The notes under the pieces are model-generated. The model searched no databases. It was not told where the DNA came from and worked only from the letters and a program-made list of their open reading frames with translations. Made by a program: the position numbers and the translations under genes. Below are positions 27,663 through 35,227 of a DNA stretch of 64,000 bases, piece after piece. This stretch comes from Streptomyces sp. AM 4-1-1 (GTDB lineage: Bacteria; Actinomycetota; Actinomycetes; Streptomycetales; Streptomycetaceae): positions 5,766,001 to 5,830,000 of the forward strand of contig NZ_CP119145.1 of the NCBI RefSeq assembly GCF_029167625.1. The letters are read 5' to 3'. The stretch's first letter is position 1, and each line of letters opens with the position of its first letter.

Positions 27663-28373
27663 ATGCCGTACGAACCTCCCACGCACACTGTCGAGCGCTC
27701 GCTGCGCGCCACCACCGGTGCCAAGACCGTCGCCGGTGTTGACGAAGTCGGGCGTGGCGCGTGGGCCGGACCTGTCACCGTCTGCGCGGCTGTCACCGGT
27801 CTCCGCAAACCCCCCGCCGGGCTCACGGACTCCAAGCTGCTCACCCTCAAGCGCCGCACGGAGCTGGCACCGCTTCTGCGGGGCTGGGTCACCGCCTACG
27901 GCCTCGGCCACGCCTCGCCTCAGGAGATCGACGAACTCGGGATGACTGCCGCGCTCAGGCTCGCCGCGGTCCGCGCCCTGGACGTGCTCCCCGTACGTCC
28001 GGACGCGGTCATCCTCGACGGCAAGCACGACTACCTCGGAGCCCCCTGGAAGGTCCGCACGGTCATCAAGGGGGACCAGTCCTGTGTCGCGGTGGCGGCG
28101 GCCTCGGTGATCGCCAAGGTGCACAGGGATCTGATGATGGCCGAACTGGGCGCGGATTCCGGTGAGTACGCGGATTTCGCGTTCGATGCCAACGCCGGCT
28201 ACCCGTCGCCCGTGCACCGTGCCGCGCTGGAGGAGCGGGGGCCCACACCTCACCACCGCCTCTCCTGGTCCTATCTCGACGCGCTGCCCAGGTGGCAGCA
28301 CCTGAAGAAGGTCCGTTTCTCCGCCGAGGCGGCCGCACTGGAAAGCGGGGGCCAGCTCGGCTTCGACTTCTGA
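27663..28373 (+). CDS. rnhB: Ribonuclease HII
   Basis: RNase HII cuts RNA in RNA/DNA hybrids and starts removal of single ribonucleotides from DNA. The 236-residue protein has the catalytic [13 protein letters not shown] near residues 25-37, [12 protein letters not shown], the Asp in ILDGKHDYL, and [22 protein letters not shown] is the conserved GYgt..H segment. ATG 27663 has no clear ribosome binding site; TACGCT at 27647-27652 lies 10 nt upstream. It follows a 194-bp gap that holds nothing else recognisable. Confidence 0.95.
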   Translation: MPYEPPTHTVERSLRATTGAKTVAGVDEVGRGAWAGPVTVCAAVTGLRKPPAGLTDSKLLTLKRRTELAPLLRGWVTAYGLGHASPQEIDELGMTAALRLAAVRALDVLPVRPDAVILDGKHDYLGAPWKVRTVIKGDQSCVAVAAASVIAKVHRDLMMAELGADSGEYADFAFDANAGYPSPVHRAALEERGPTPHHRLSWSYLDALPRWQHLKKVRFSAEAAALESGGQLGFDF

Positions 28374-28642
28374 CCGCGCACACGCACCAGACATCCGCCG
28401 ATGCCATCCGATCGGCGTGCGACAGACAACCATTCACGCCTCTCACCCCCGAGGAGCCTCAGATTCACGAGAGCGCCCAGGGTCCCCGCGTCACTCCGGC
28501 CGCCGGCCGTACCGCGCCGACCCCCCGTCCCGTACCCGGTCCGCGAACCGCGGCCACGCCGCGCCCCGGACGCCCCGGGCCCGGTCCCGCGCGGCCCGCG
28601 CCCCCGGCGCAGCGCGCGCAGTCCACGTCCACCGCCGCCCCC

Positions 28643-29080
28643 GTGCCGACCCCTGGCCGACCCCGGACGGCCCAGAAGGAGAATCGTTCCACTCCGGAGA
28701 TCCAACTGGTCCCGGCCCCGATGAACGGCGCACTCGAAGCGGCCGACGAGGCCGTGGACCTGCTGCTCGACTCCGGGCGGGCACCGGGCGACATCCTGGT
28801 GCTGACCACCGGCGAGCGGCACCCGTGGGCGGCTCACGAGCTCACCTTCGGTGAGGCCGCCTACTGGGCCCTGCACGACGCCGCCGACGACGTCTTCTTC
28901 GCCGACGCCACGGCGGCGCGGCGTGCGAAGTCCCGTCCCGTGGTGGTGGTCGCGGTCAACGGCGACACCGACGGCAGCGCCGCCCGTGCCCTGCCGCTGG
29001 CGCGGGAGCGCGCCGGTGCGCTGCTGATCGTGTGCGGTGAGCCGCAGCGGATCAACGCCGCGCTTGGCGCCGGCGTCTGA
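28643..29080 (+). CDS. Conserved actinobacterial protein of unknown function; true start uncertain
   Basis: From about 28700 the protein reads VPAPMNGALEAADEAVDLLL, then ILVLTTGERHPWAAHEL and RPVVVVAVNGDTDGSAARA, ending ALLIVCGEPQRINAALG. It looks like a compact alpha/beta domain, similar in feel to the C-terminal domain of UvrD/Rep-type helicases, but no Walker or other catalytic motif is present. In the same frame a Pro/Arg-rich stretch with coding-like third positions runs back to about 28430. That stretch has no ATG, GTG or TTG except GTG 28643 and one at 28292 inside rnhB. I give GTG 28643; ATG 28721 is the minimal core. It may be cotranscribed with rnhB. Confidence 0.6.
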   Translation: MPTPGRPRTAQKENRSTPEIQLVPAPMNGALEAADEAVDLLLDSGRAPGDILVLTTGERHPWAAHELTFGEAAYWALHDAADDVFFADATAARRAKSRPVVVVAVNGDTDGSAARALPLARERAGALLIVCGEPQRINAALGAGV

Positions 29081-29094
29081 GCCGTACGAGTGCG

Positions 29095-29127
29095 GGACCC
29101 GGCTGCCCGTGAGGGGTGGCCGGGTCC
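29095..29127. terminator. Terminator between convergent genes
   Basis: GGACCCGGC (29095-29103) pairs with GCCGGGTCC (29119-29127), with an inner CCC/GGG pairing. It sits just after one stop codon and directly next to the convergent stop at 29129. Confidence 0.7.
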
Positions 29128-29128
29128 T

Positions 29129-29770
29129 TCACCGGGCGGCGGCGTGCCGAAGCGCCTCGGCGGCGCCACCACCCGAGCGCGACGGACCGGGAGCGGGGCC
29201 GAGGGAACTGTCGGCGAGGGAGACGGGCCGCGACACGGAACTGGGCCGGCGTCCGCCGCGTCCGTCGCCCAGCACCTGCCAGCCGCCGCGGGTCAGTGTG
29301 ATGTACGCGCCGCACCGCAGGCCGTGGAGCGTGCAGGCGTCCCGCAGCCCCCACATCCACGCCCCGTCCTCCTCCGTCCAGCGTTCGTCCCCTTCCCGGC
29401 AGTACAGAAGCACGCCGGTACGGACAGGGGTGCGCCGGCGGAGATCGTGCGGTACGACGCGGCGCAGGTGAGCCAGCAACGCGTTGCGGAACTCCCAGCC
29501 GTCCACCGCGCCGGCCGGGTGGCGGACGAAGGACGCGCTCGCCGTGAGCCGTTCCTCGTGGTCGAGCACGGCGACGACGGCGGTCGCCGGGGTCGGCCGG
29601 TGCCGGGCGTGCAGGCCGTTGACGACTTCGCGCGGGCTGCGCAGCAACGGTATGCCCGCGGCTGCCCATTCGGCCGGTTCGAGCATTCTGGAGAGATGGC
29701 CGGCGGAGCCGGCGGACGCCGTGGCGGACGGCACCGGGGTGGCTGCGGACGGAGCGAATCCGAAGGTCAC
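29129..29770 (-). CDS. Conserved protein of unknown function
   Basis: A 213-residue protein from GTG 29770, with GGGAGGA as ribosome binding site on the minus strand. The N-terminus is Ala/Ser/Pro-rich. The core contains LLRSPREVVNGLHARH, ATAVVAVLDHEERLTASASF, GVLLYCREGDERWTEEDGAW and a C-terminal GAYITLTRGGWQVL. The pattern of short strands and an acidic loop resembles small RadC-like or reverse-gyrase-independent hydrolase folds only vaguely, and I do not assign a family. The start is chosen for its ribosome binding site; the frame continues upstream without coding bias. It is convergent with the previous gene. Confidence 0.65.
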   Translation of the reverse strand: MTFGFAPSAATPVPSATASAGSAGHLSRMLEPAEWAAAGIPLLRSPREVVNGLHARHRPTPATAVVAVLDHEERLTASASFVRHPAGAVDGWEFRNALLAHLRRVVPHDLRRRTPVRTGVLLYCREGDERWTEEDGAWMWGLRDACTLHGLRCGAYITLTRGGWQVLGDGRGGRRPSSVSRPVSLADSSLGPAPGPSRSGGGAAEALRHAAAR

Positions 29771-30298
29771 GGTCCTCCCTTCGCATACGCGCCCACGGTG
29801 CGGGCAGGGTCGGGTGAGGGCGCGCCGTGGCACAGCTCTTCCGGGCCGCGAAAGACTGTGCGGGGAGCGGGTCCGATTCTTCCTGGCGTACCGGCGGGCG
29901 GCAACGAGCAATATGGCGCGGCTGACGGGTATCAGCCGGAATGACACTGATATCCCTGCCCAAGAAGGGCACCACTGACGCCACTCGTCCCGCCTGAACG
30001 CCGAGGACCAGCGGAAACACGCCTTCACGTCCCGGCCCGGCGCAGCGGTCGTGTCGCCACGGTGGGTGTCCGGCCGGTGTCGGCACATCGTTCACGAGCG
30101 ATACGGTTCCGCCCAGTTCACGAGCGGTACGGTTCCGCTCACCGGCGCCGGCGTCCCGGTCCGCTCGGTGCCGACGACGGGCCTCGTGCGGTGGGCGCAC
30201 CCGCTGAGCGCCGTGGTCCGTGAGCCGGACCGTTCATGAGTCGGTTGTCACGTGGGGTGAATTGGTCGATTGTGCCTGCCATCGGGTTGCATGGGGGC
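29771..30298. other. Long intergenic region before the RecQ-like gene
   Basis: About 530 bp between divergent genes, with lower GC than its surroundings around 29880-29960. It contains the direct repeat pair listed separately. No frame in it has convincing coding bias. Promoters for both neighbours must lie here. Confidence 0.4.
30090..30138. repeat. Pair of 23-bp direct repeats upstream of the RecQ-like gene
   Basis: GTTCACGAGCGATACGGTTC plus CGC (30090-30112) is repeated at 30116-30138 with a single A-to-G change; the spacing is 26 bp. A weaker partial copy (CGTTCATGAGTCGG) occurs near 30231 next to the helicase start. The repeats may be regulator binding sites. Confidence 0.8.
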
Positions 30299-32458
30299 AT
30301 GGACAACCTGGAGCTCCGCACCGAAGCCGATGCCATCCTCGCCGAGCTCGTCGGCGCCCCGGGCGGCGCGGCGCGGCTGCGGGAGGACCAGTGGCAGGCG
30401 GTGGCGGCTCTGGTGGAGGAGCGCCGACGGGCGCTGGTGGTGCAGCGCACCGGCTGGGGCAAGTCGGCGGTGTACTTCGTGGCCACCGCTCTGCTGCGCC
30501 GGCGTGGCGCGGGCCCGACGGTGATCATCTCGCCGCTGCTGGCGCTGATGCGCAACCAGGTCGAGTCGGCGGCGCGGGCCGGTATCCGGGCGCGCACCAT
30601 CAACTCGGCCAACCCGGAGGAGTGGGACACGATCTACGGGGAGGTGGAGCGCGGCGAGACCGACGTTCTCCTGGTAAGTCCCGAACGTCTTAATTCGGTG
30701 GATTTCCGCGATCAGGTGCTGCCCAAGCTCGCGGCCACGACCGGCCTGCTGGTGGTCGACGAGGCGCACTGCATCTCCGACTGGGGCCACGACTTCCGCC
30801 CCGACTACCGCAGGCTGCGGGCGATGCTGGCCGAGCTGCCGGCGGGTGTGCCGGTGCTGGCCACCACCGCGACCGCCAACGCGCGGGTCACCGCGGACGT
30901 GGCCGAGCAGTTGGGTACCGGCGCGGGCGAGGCCCTGGTGCTGCGCGGCCCGCTGGAGAGGGAGAGCCTTCGGCTCGGTGTGGTCCGGCTGCCGGATGCC
31001 GCGCACCGCCTGGCCTGGCTCGCCGAGCACCTGGACGAGCTGCAGGGCTCCGGAATCATCTACACGCTGACCGTGGCCGCGGCCGAGGAGGCCACGGCAT
31101 TCCTGCGACTGCGCGGCTTCCGCGTGGCCTCGTACACCGGCAAGACGGAGAACGCCGACCGGCTGCAGGCCGAGGTCGACCTGCAGGAGAACCGGGTCAA
31201 GGCACTGGTCGCGACATCGGCGCTGGGCATGGGCTACGACAAGCCGGACCTGGGTTTCGTGGTGCATCTGGGTTCGCCGTCCTCGCCGATCGCCTACTAC
31301 CAGCAGGTGGGGCGCGCGGGCCGTGGCGTGGCCCACGCCGATGTGCTGCTGCTGCCGGGCAAGGAGGACGAGGCCATCTGGCGCTACTTCGCCGACACCG
31401 CCTTTCCGCCGGAGGCGCAGGTGCGCCAGACCCTCTCGGCCCTCGCCGGTGCGGGGCGGCCGCTGTCGGTGCCTGCCCTGGAGGCGGCGGTGGAACTGCG
31501 GCGCAGCCGGCTGGAGTCGATGCTGAAGGTGCTGGATGTCGACGGCGCCGTCAAGCGGGTGAAGGGCGGCTGGACGGCCACCGGAGCCGAGTGGGTGTAC
31601 GAGGCCGAACGCTACGCGTGGGTGGCGCGGCAGCGGGCGGCGGAGCAGCAGGCCATGCGTGATTACGTGAGCACGTCCCGGTGCCGGATGGAGTTCCTGC
31701 GCCGGCAGCTGGACGACGAGGGGGCGGCCCCGTGCGGCCGTTGCGACAACTGCGCGGGAGCCTGGGCCGAATCCTCCGTCTCGGCGGAGACGCTGACGGG
31801 GGCGACGAAGGAGCTGGACCGCCCGGGGGTGGAGATCGAGCCGCGCCGTATGTGGCCGACGGGGATGCCCGCGCTGGGCGTCGACCTCAAGGGGCGCATC
31901 CCCGCCAAGGAGCAGTGCTCCGCCGGACGTGCCCTGGGGCGGCTGTCGGACATCGGCTGGGGGAACCGGCTGCGCCCGCTGCTTGCCGAGAACGCGCCGG
32001 ACGGGCCGGTCCCCGACGACGTCCTGCGGGCCGCGGTGGCGGTCCTCGCCGACTGGGCGCGCTCCCCGGGCGGCTGGGCGGCGAATGTCCCGGACGTCTC
32101 CGCCCGGCCGGTGGGGGTCGTCGCCGTACCATCCCTGACCCGTCCGCAACTGGTCGGCTCCCTCGCCCAGGGAATCGCGACCATCGGCCGCCTTCCCTTC
32201 CTGGGCGCCCTGACGTACACCGGCCCGAACGGCGCGCACGCGGCACGCCGCAGCAACTCCGCCCAACGCCTCAAGGCGCTCTCCGGCGCCTTCGCCGTCC
32301 CCGAGGAGCTGGCCGGTGCCCTGGCGAGTTCTCCGGGCCCCGTCCTGCTCGTGGACGACTGCACCGACTCGGGCTGGACGCTCGCAGTCGCTGCCCGACT
32401 GCTGCGCCGGGCGGGCAGCGAACAGGTCCTTCCGCTGGTGCTCGCCGCGGCGGGCTGA
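30299..32458 (+). CDS. RecQ-family DNA helicase with C-terminal phosphoribosyltransferase-like domain
   Basis: A 719-residue protein. The SF2 helicase core has Walker A QRTGWGKSAV, IISPLLALMRNQ, LVSPERLNS, the DEAH box VVDEAHCISDWGHDFRPDYR, ATTATANARV, ALGMGYDKPD and YYQQVGRAGRG. The RecQ zinc site is visible as CRMEFLRRQL followed by APCGRCDNCAG. The last ~180 residues are not RecQ-like: they end with PGPVLLVDDCTDSGWTLAVA, the PRPP-binding loop pattern of type I phosphoribosyltransferases. Such RecQ-PRTase fusions occur in actinomycetes. ATG 30299 is preferred; an upstream ATG at 30236 is also in frame. Neither has a strong ribosome binding site. Confidence 0.87.
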   Translation: MDNLELRTEADAILAELVGAPGGAARLREDQWQAVAALVEERRRALVVQRTGWGKSAVYFVATALLRRRGAGPTVIISPLLALMRNQVESAARAGIRARTINSANPEEWDTIYGEVERGETDVLLVSPERLNSVDFRDQVLPKLAATTGLLVVDEAHCISDWGHDFRPDYRRLRAMLAELPAGVPVLATTATANARVTADVAEQLGTGAGEALVLRGPLERESLRLGVVRLPDAAHRLAWLAEHLDELQGSGIIYTLTVAAAEEATAFLRLRGFRVASYTGKTENADRLQAEVDLQENRVKALVATSALGMGYDKPDLGFVVHLGSPSSPIAYYQQVGRAGRGVAHADVLLLPGKEDEAIWRYFADTAFPPEAQVRQTLSALAGAGRPLSVPALEAAVELRRSRLESMLKVLDVDGAVKRVKGGWTATGAEWVYEAERYAWVARQRAAEQQAMRDYVSTSRCRMEFLRRQLDDEGAAPCGRCDNCAGAWAESSVSAETLTGATKELDRPGVEIEPRRMWPTGMPALGVDLKGRIPAKEQCSAGRALGRLSDIGWGNRLRPLLAENAPDGPVPDDVLRAAVAVLADWARSPGGWAANVPDVSARPVGVVAVPSLTRPQLVGSLAQGIATIGRLPFLGALTYTGPNGAHAARRSNSAQRLKALSGAFAVPEELAGALASSPGPVLLVDDCTDSGWTLAVAARLLRRAGSEQVLPLVLAAAG

Positions 32459-32629
32459 GCCTCTGCGTTCTGCCCGCGCCGATGGAAGACGCAGTCTCTG
32501 TCCCATGGCTCCCTCCCGAGGGTCCATGCAACCCGATGTCTCCGGCGGGCCGCGAACGGACCGATGAGGCTGTGGACAAGTTATCCACAGGGGGTCGCGG
32601 GATCTCGCCGAACGCGGGACGGTCGTGCC

Positions 32630-33931
32630 ATGAACCAGCACCACGAATCCACCAGTCCTGCGGACGAGCAGGAGATCACCCTGCGCGGTCCCTCCGAACT
32701 GGCCGACGCCCTTCCGTACCTCATGGGGTTCCACCCGAACGACAGCGTGGTCATGGTCGCCCTGCACGGAGGCCGAGGCCGTTTCGGCGGCCGGCTCCGG
32801 CTGGGCATTCCGCGGGCACCACAGGAATGGCCGCACGTCGCCGATCAGCTCGCCGAATGCCTGATCAAGGGGAGTGAGAGGCGCGGGGACCGTCCCGACG
32901 CCGTCGTGATCTTCCTCTGTCAGGATTCCGCCGAAGGTGACACCGGCAGCCGCACCATGGAACGGCTGCGCCCCTTCGCCCAGCGTCTGCGTACCTCCTG
33001 CGGAGCCCTTGACGTACCGGTGTTGGAGGCACTGTGCATTTCCGACGGGCGCTACTGGTCGTACTGCTGCCCCGACGCCCGCTGCTGCCCGCCCGAGGGC
33101 AGGCCGCTGTCCATGCCGGGCACCTCCGTGATGGCGGCGGCCGCCACCTACGCGGGCATTCAAGTACGCGGATCGCTGCGGGAGATGGAAGCGCGGCTCA
33201 CGCCGTGGCAGACCTCGGCGGTGGCGGAACAGCGCAAGGCCCTGGACACGGCGGGCGCCGCGCTGGTGCCCAGGATTCTCGACGCGACGGGCCGGGCGGA
33301 GGTCGGCGGGGAGACGCTGCGGCTGGCCCACCGGCTCATGAGGCGTCTGCGGCGGGCTCCGCAGGGCGCTCCTGCCGCCGCGGACACCCGGGACGACCGG
33401 CTGATCAGCCACGAAGAGGCCGCCGCGGTCATTCTCGGCCTCCAGGACAGGGAGACCCGGGACAAGGCCGCGGAACGGATGGAAGGCCCGGAGGCGGAGT
33501 CCGCGCTACGGCTGTGGCGGGCGCTCTCCCGCCGATGTGTCGGGCCGTACGTCGAGCACGCAGCAGCCCCCCTCGCACTCGCCGGATGGGTGTCCTGGTC
33601 GACCGGTGACGAGCCGGGCGCCCGTGTCGCCCTGGGGCTCGCCCTGCGGGCCGATCCTGAGTACACCTTCGCCCTGCTCCTCCATCAAGCCTGCAACCAG
33701 GGACTCGATCCGGAGACCCTGCGCAGCTGTCTGCGCGGTGAGCGCAGCGGACGGGCCGTGCGCGGCACCCGCCGTACGAGTCCCCGGCCGCGGCCCTGCC
33801 GGGTGAGCACGCGGAAGGTCCCTGCCCCGAGGAGGCCGCCCGGCTCCGCGCGCACCGAGTCCGGACCGGCACGACGACGTGTCCGGGACGCCCGCCGCCA
33901 GGGACCGAGCGGAACCAGGAGCGGACGATGA
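32630..33931 (+). CDS. DUF4192 family protein
   Basis: A 433-residue protein. The N-terminal half matches DUF4192: LRGPSELADALPYLMGFHPN, DSVVMVALHGGRGRFGGRLR, VVIFLCQD, ALCISDGRYWSYCCPD and the Cys-rich CCPDARCCPPEG. The middle has Arg/Ala helices (RLAHRLMRRLRRAP), and a segment ALRLWRALSRRC...GWVSWSTGDEPGARVALG resembles the DUF4192 C-terminal helical repeat. The last ~50 residues are Arg/Pro-rich and disordered. The Cys cluster may bind zinc. Function of the family is unknown. ATG 32630 is used; an upstream ATG at 32564 would add 22 residues with no family similarity. Confidence 0.82.
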   Translation: MNQHHESTSPADEQEITLRGPSELADALPYLMGFHPNDSVVMVALHGGRGRFGGRLRLGIPRAPQEWPHVADQLAECLIKGSERRGDRPDAVVIFLCQDSAEGDTGSRTMERLRPFAQRLRTSCGALDVPVLEALCISDGRYWSYCCPDARCCPPEGRPLSMPGTSVMAAAATYAGIQVRGSLREMEARLTPWQTSAVAEQRKALDTAGAALVPRILDATGRAEVGGETLRLAHRLMRRLRRAPQGAPAAADTRDDRLISHEEAAAVILGLQDRETRDKAAERMEGPEAESALRLWRALSRRCVGPYVEHAAAPLALAGWVSWSTGDEPGARVALGLALRADPEYTFALLLHQACNQGLDPETLRSCLRGERSGRAVRGTRRTSPRPRPCRVSTRKVPAPRRPPGSARTESGPARRRVRDARRQGPSGTRSGR

Positions 33932-34029
33932 CGGCCATATCCCGATCCCACGGGGCTACGGCGGTACAGGGACGGCGGGCCGGAACAACGCTCGGGCGGG
34001 CCGGAACGCCGCCGTTCGGCCTTCGGCCG

Positions 34030-34066
34030 CCGAACTCCAACGCCACCGCTCAGCGCTGGAGTTCGG
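34030..34066 (+). terminator. Probable terminator downstream of the DUF4192 gene
   Basis: CCGAACTCCA (34030-34039) pairs with TGGAGTTCGG (34057-34066); a further CGC/GCG pairing lies inside the loop. It is about 100 nt after the stop codon. Confidence 0.5.
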
Positions 34067-34318
34067 GGAGCGGAGGGAGCGGACGTCCAGCAGGCTCAGG
34101 GGGGGGCGCGGTGGTCGTGGTCCGTGGGAAGACGCAGCGGGAGACGGGGCGTGCGCGATCCGGGACATCGCCGCCCGCGCACCGGCGGACCGCTCACCGC
34201 GTCCCGTACCCGCCTTGGGGCGGTCACCGTGCCGTGGGAGGGGGTTCCGTGGTGGAGCCCGCTGTCAGCGGGCTCGGTGGTGGGCTCCGGCAGCGGGCTC
34301 CGGTCCTCACGAAAGGAG

Positions 34319-34346
34319 TGTTTATCGTCAGGCAGACGACTATGAT
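34319..34346 (+). promoter_or_regulatory. Promoter with overlapping inverted repeat for the Nudix regulator gene
   Basis: TATGAT at 34341-34346 is a near-perfect -10 hexamer only 6 nt before ATG 34353, so the transcript is probably leaderless. Directly upstream, ATCGTC (34324-34329) and GACGAC (34335-34340) form an imperfect inverted repeat around AGGCA, in the spacer where a repressor would block polymerase. An AAAGGAG at 34312-34318 is too far away (34 nt) to serve this start. Confidence 0.6.
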
Positions 34347-34352
34347 CACGGC

Positions 34353-35117
34353 ATGCCGCCCTACGACCCGTCGAGCTTCCCGCCCTTCGCCGTCACCGTC
34401 GACCTGGTCGTGCTGACGGTACGCCGCCACGCGCTCTGCGCCCTGGTCGTGCGGCGCGGTGAGCCGCCGTACCAGGGCCGGTGGGCGCTGCCGGGCGGCT
34501 TCGTCAAGGCGGACGAGGACCTGGGCGCCGCGGCGGCGCGTGAACTCGTCGAGGAGACCGGACTGTGCGCGCACGACGCGGCGTCCCCGGCGACCGGTAA
34601 CGGCGCGCACCTCGAACAGCTCGCGACCTACGGCGCACCCGAGCGGGACCCGAGGATGCGGGTCGTCAGCGTCGCCCATCTCGCTCTGGCCCCCGATCTG
34701 CCGGCGCCCCGCGCGGGCGGTGACGCGAACAGCGCGCGGTGGTCACCCGTCGACGACCTGCTGGGCCCGGAAGGTGGCTTCGGGCACGAGGACGGACAAG
34801 CGTCAGCGCTGGCGTTCGACCATGCCCGTATTCTCGCCGACGGGGTCGAAAGGGCCCGCTCCAAGATCGAGTACTCCTCGCTGGCGACCGCGTTCTGCCC
34901 GCCCGCCTTCACGGTCGGCGAACTGCGCAGGGTGTACGAGGCCGTCTGGGGAGTGGTCCTCGATCCCCGTAACTTCCATCGCAAGGTCACCGGAACCCCG
35001 GGCTTCCTGGTGCCGGCCGGAGGGACGACCACGCGCCAGGGAGGGCGGCCCGCCCAGCTCTTCCGGGCGGGGGCGGCCACGGTGCTCAATCCTCCGATGC
35101 TGAGGCCCGAGGTCTGA
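34353..35117 (+). CDS. Nudix-domain protein with winged-helix tail (NrtR-like regulator)
   Basis: A 254-residue protein. Residues 1-150 are a Nudix domain. It carries LPGGFVKADEDLGAAAAREL followed by VEETGL, a complete Nudix box with catalytic Glu residues. Residues ~165-254 (RSKIEYSSLATAFCPPAFTV, then GELRRVYEAVWG and DPRNFHRKVTGTPGFLVP) match the winged-helix domain of NrtR regulators. NrtR proteins sense ADP-ribose or related nucleotides and repress NAD or sugar genes. Here the intact Nudix box also permits hydrolysis. The upstream inverted repeat suggests autoregulation. No NAD-biosynthesis gene is adjacent, so the targets are unknown. Confidence 0.85.
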   Translation: MPPYDPSSFPPFAVTVDLVVLTVRRHALCALVVRRGEPPYQGRWALPGGFVKADEDLGAAAARELVEETGLCAHDAASPATGNGAHLEQLATYGAPERDPRMRVVSVAHLALAPDLPAPRAGGDANSARWSPVDDLLGPEGGFGHEDGQASALAFDHARILADGVERARSKIEYSSLATAFCPPAFTVGELRRVYEAVWGVVLDPRNFHRKVTGTPGFLVPAGGTTTRQGGRPAQLFRAGAATVLNPPMLRPEV

Positions 35118-35227
35118 GCCGACGGAGCGCCCACCGTGACGACGCTGCAACAAAAGTCTGAAATGTCGCGTTATCGTGCTGCGGTACCCACTGCCGTCGA
35201 GCGGTCTCATCTTCCGCGGGAGAAGCG

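Larger units (their letters stand above)
33932..34352. other. Intergenic region before the Nudix regulator gene
   Basis: About 420 bp, G-rich (including a run of 8 G near 34100), with no convincing coding frame. It holds a 10-bp inverted repeat near 34030-34066 and the promoter/operator of the next gene at its right end. Confidence 0.4.

Noticed and set aside
30248..33412. A 1054-codon open frame antisense to the RecQ-like and DUF4192 genes
   Set aside because: It spans two real genes, has no family motif and its codon bias follows the sense frames.
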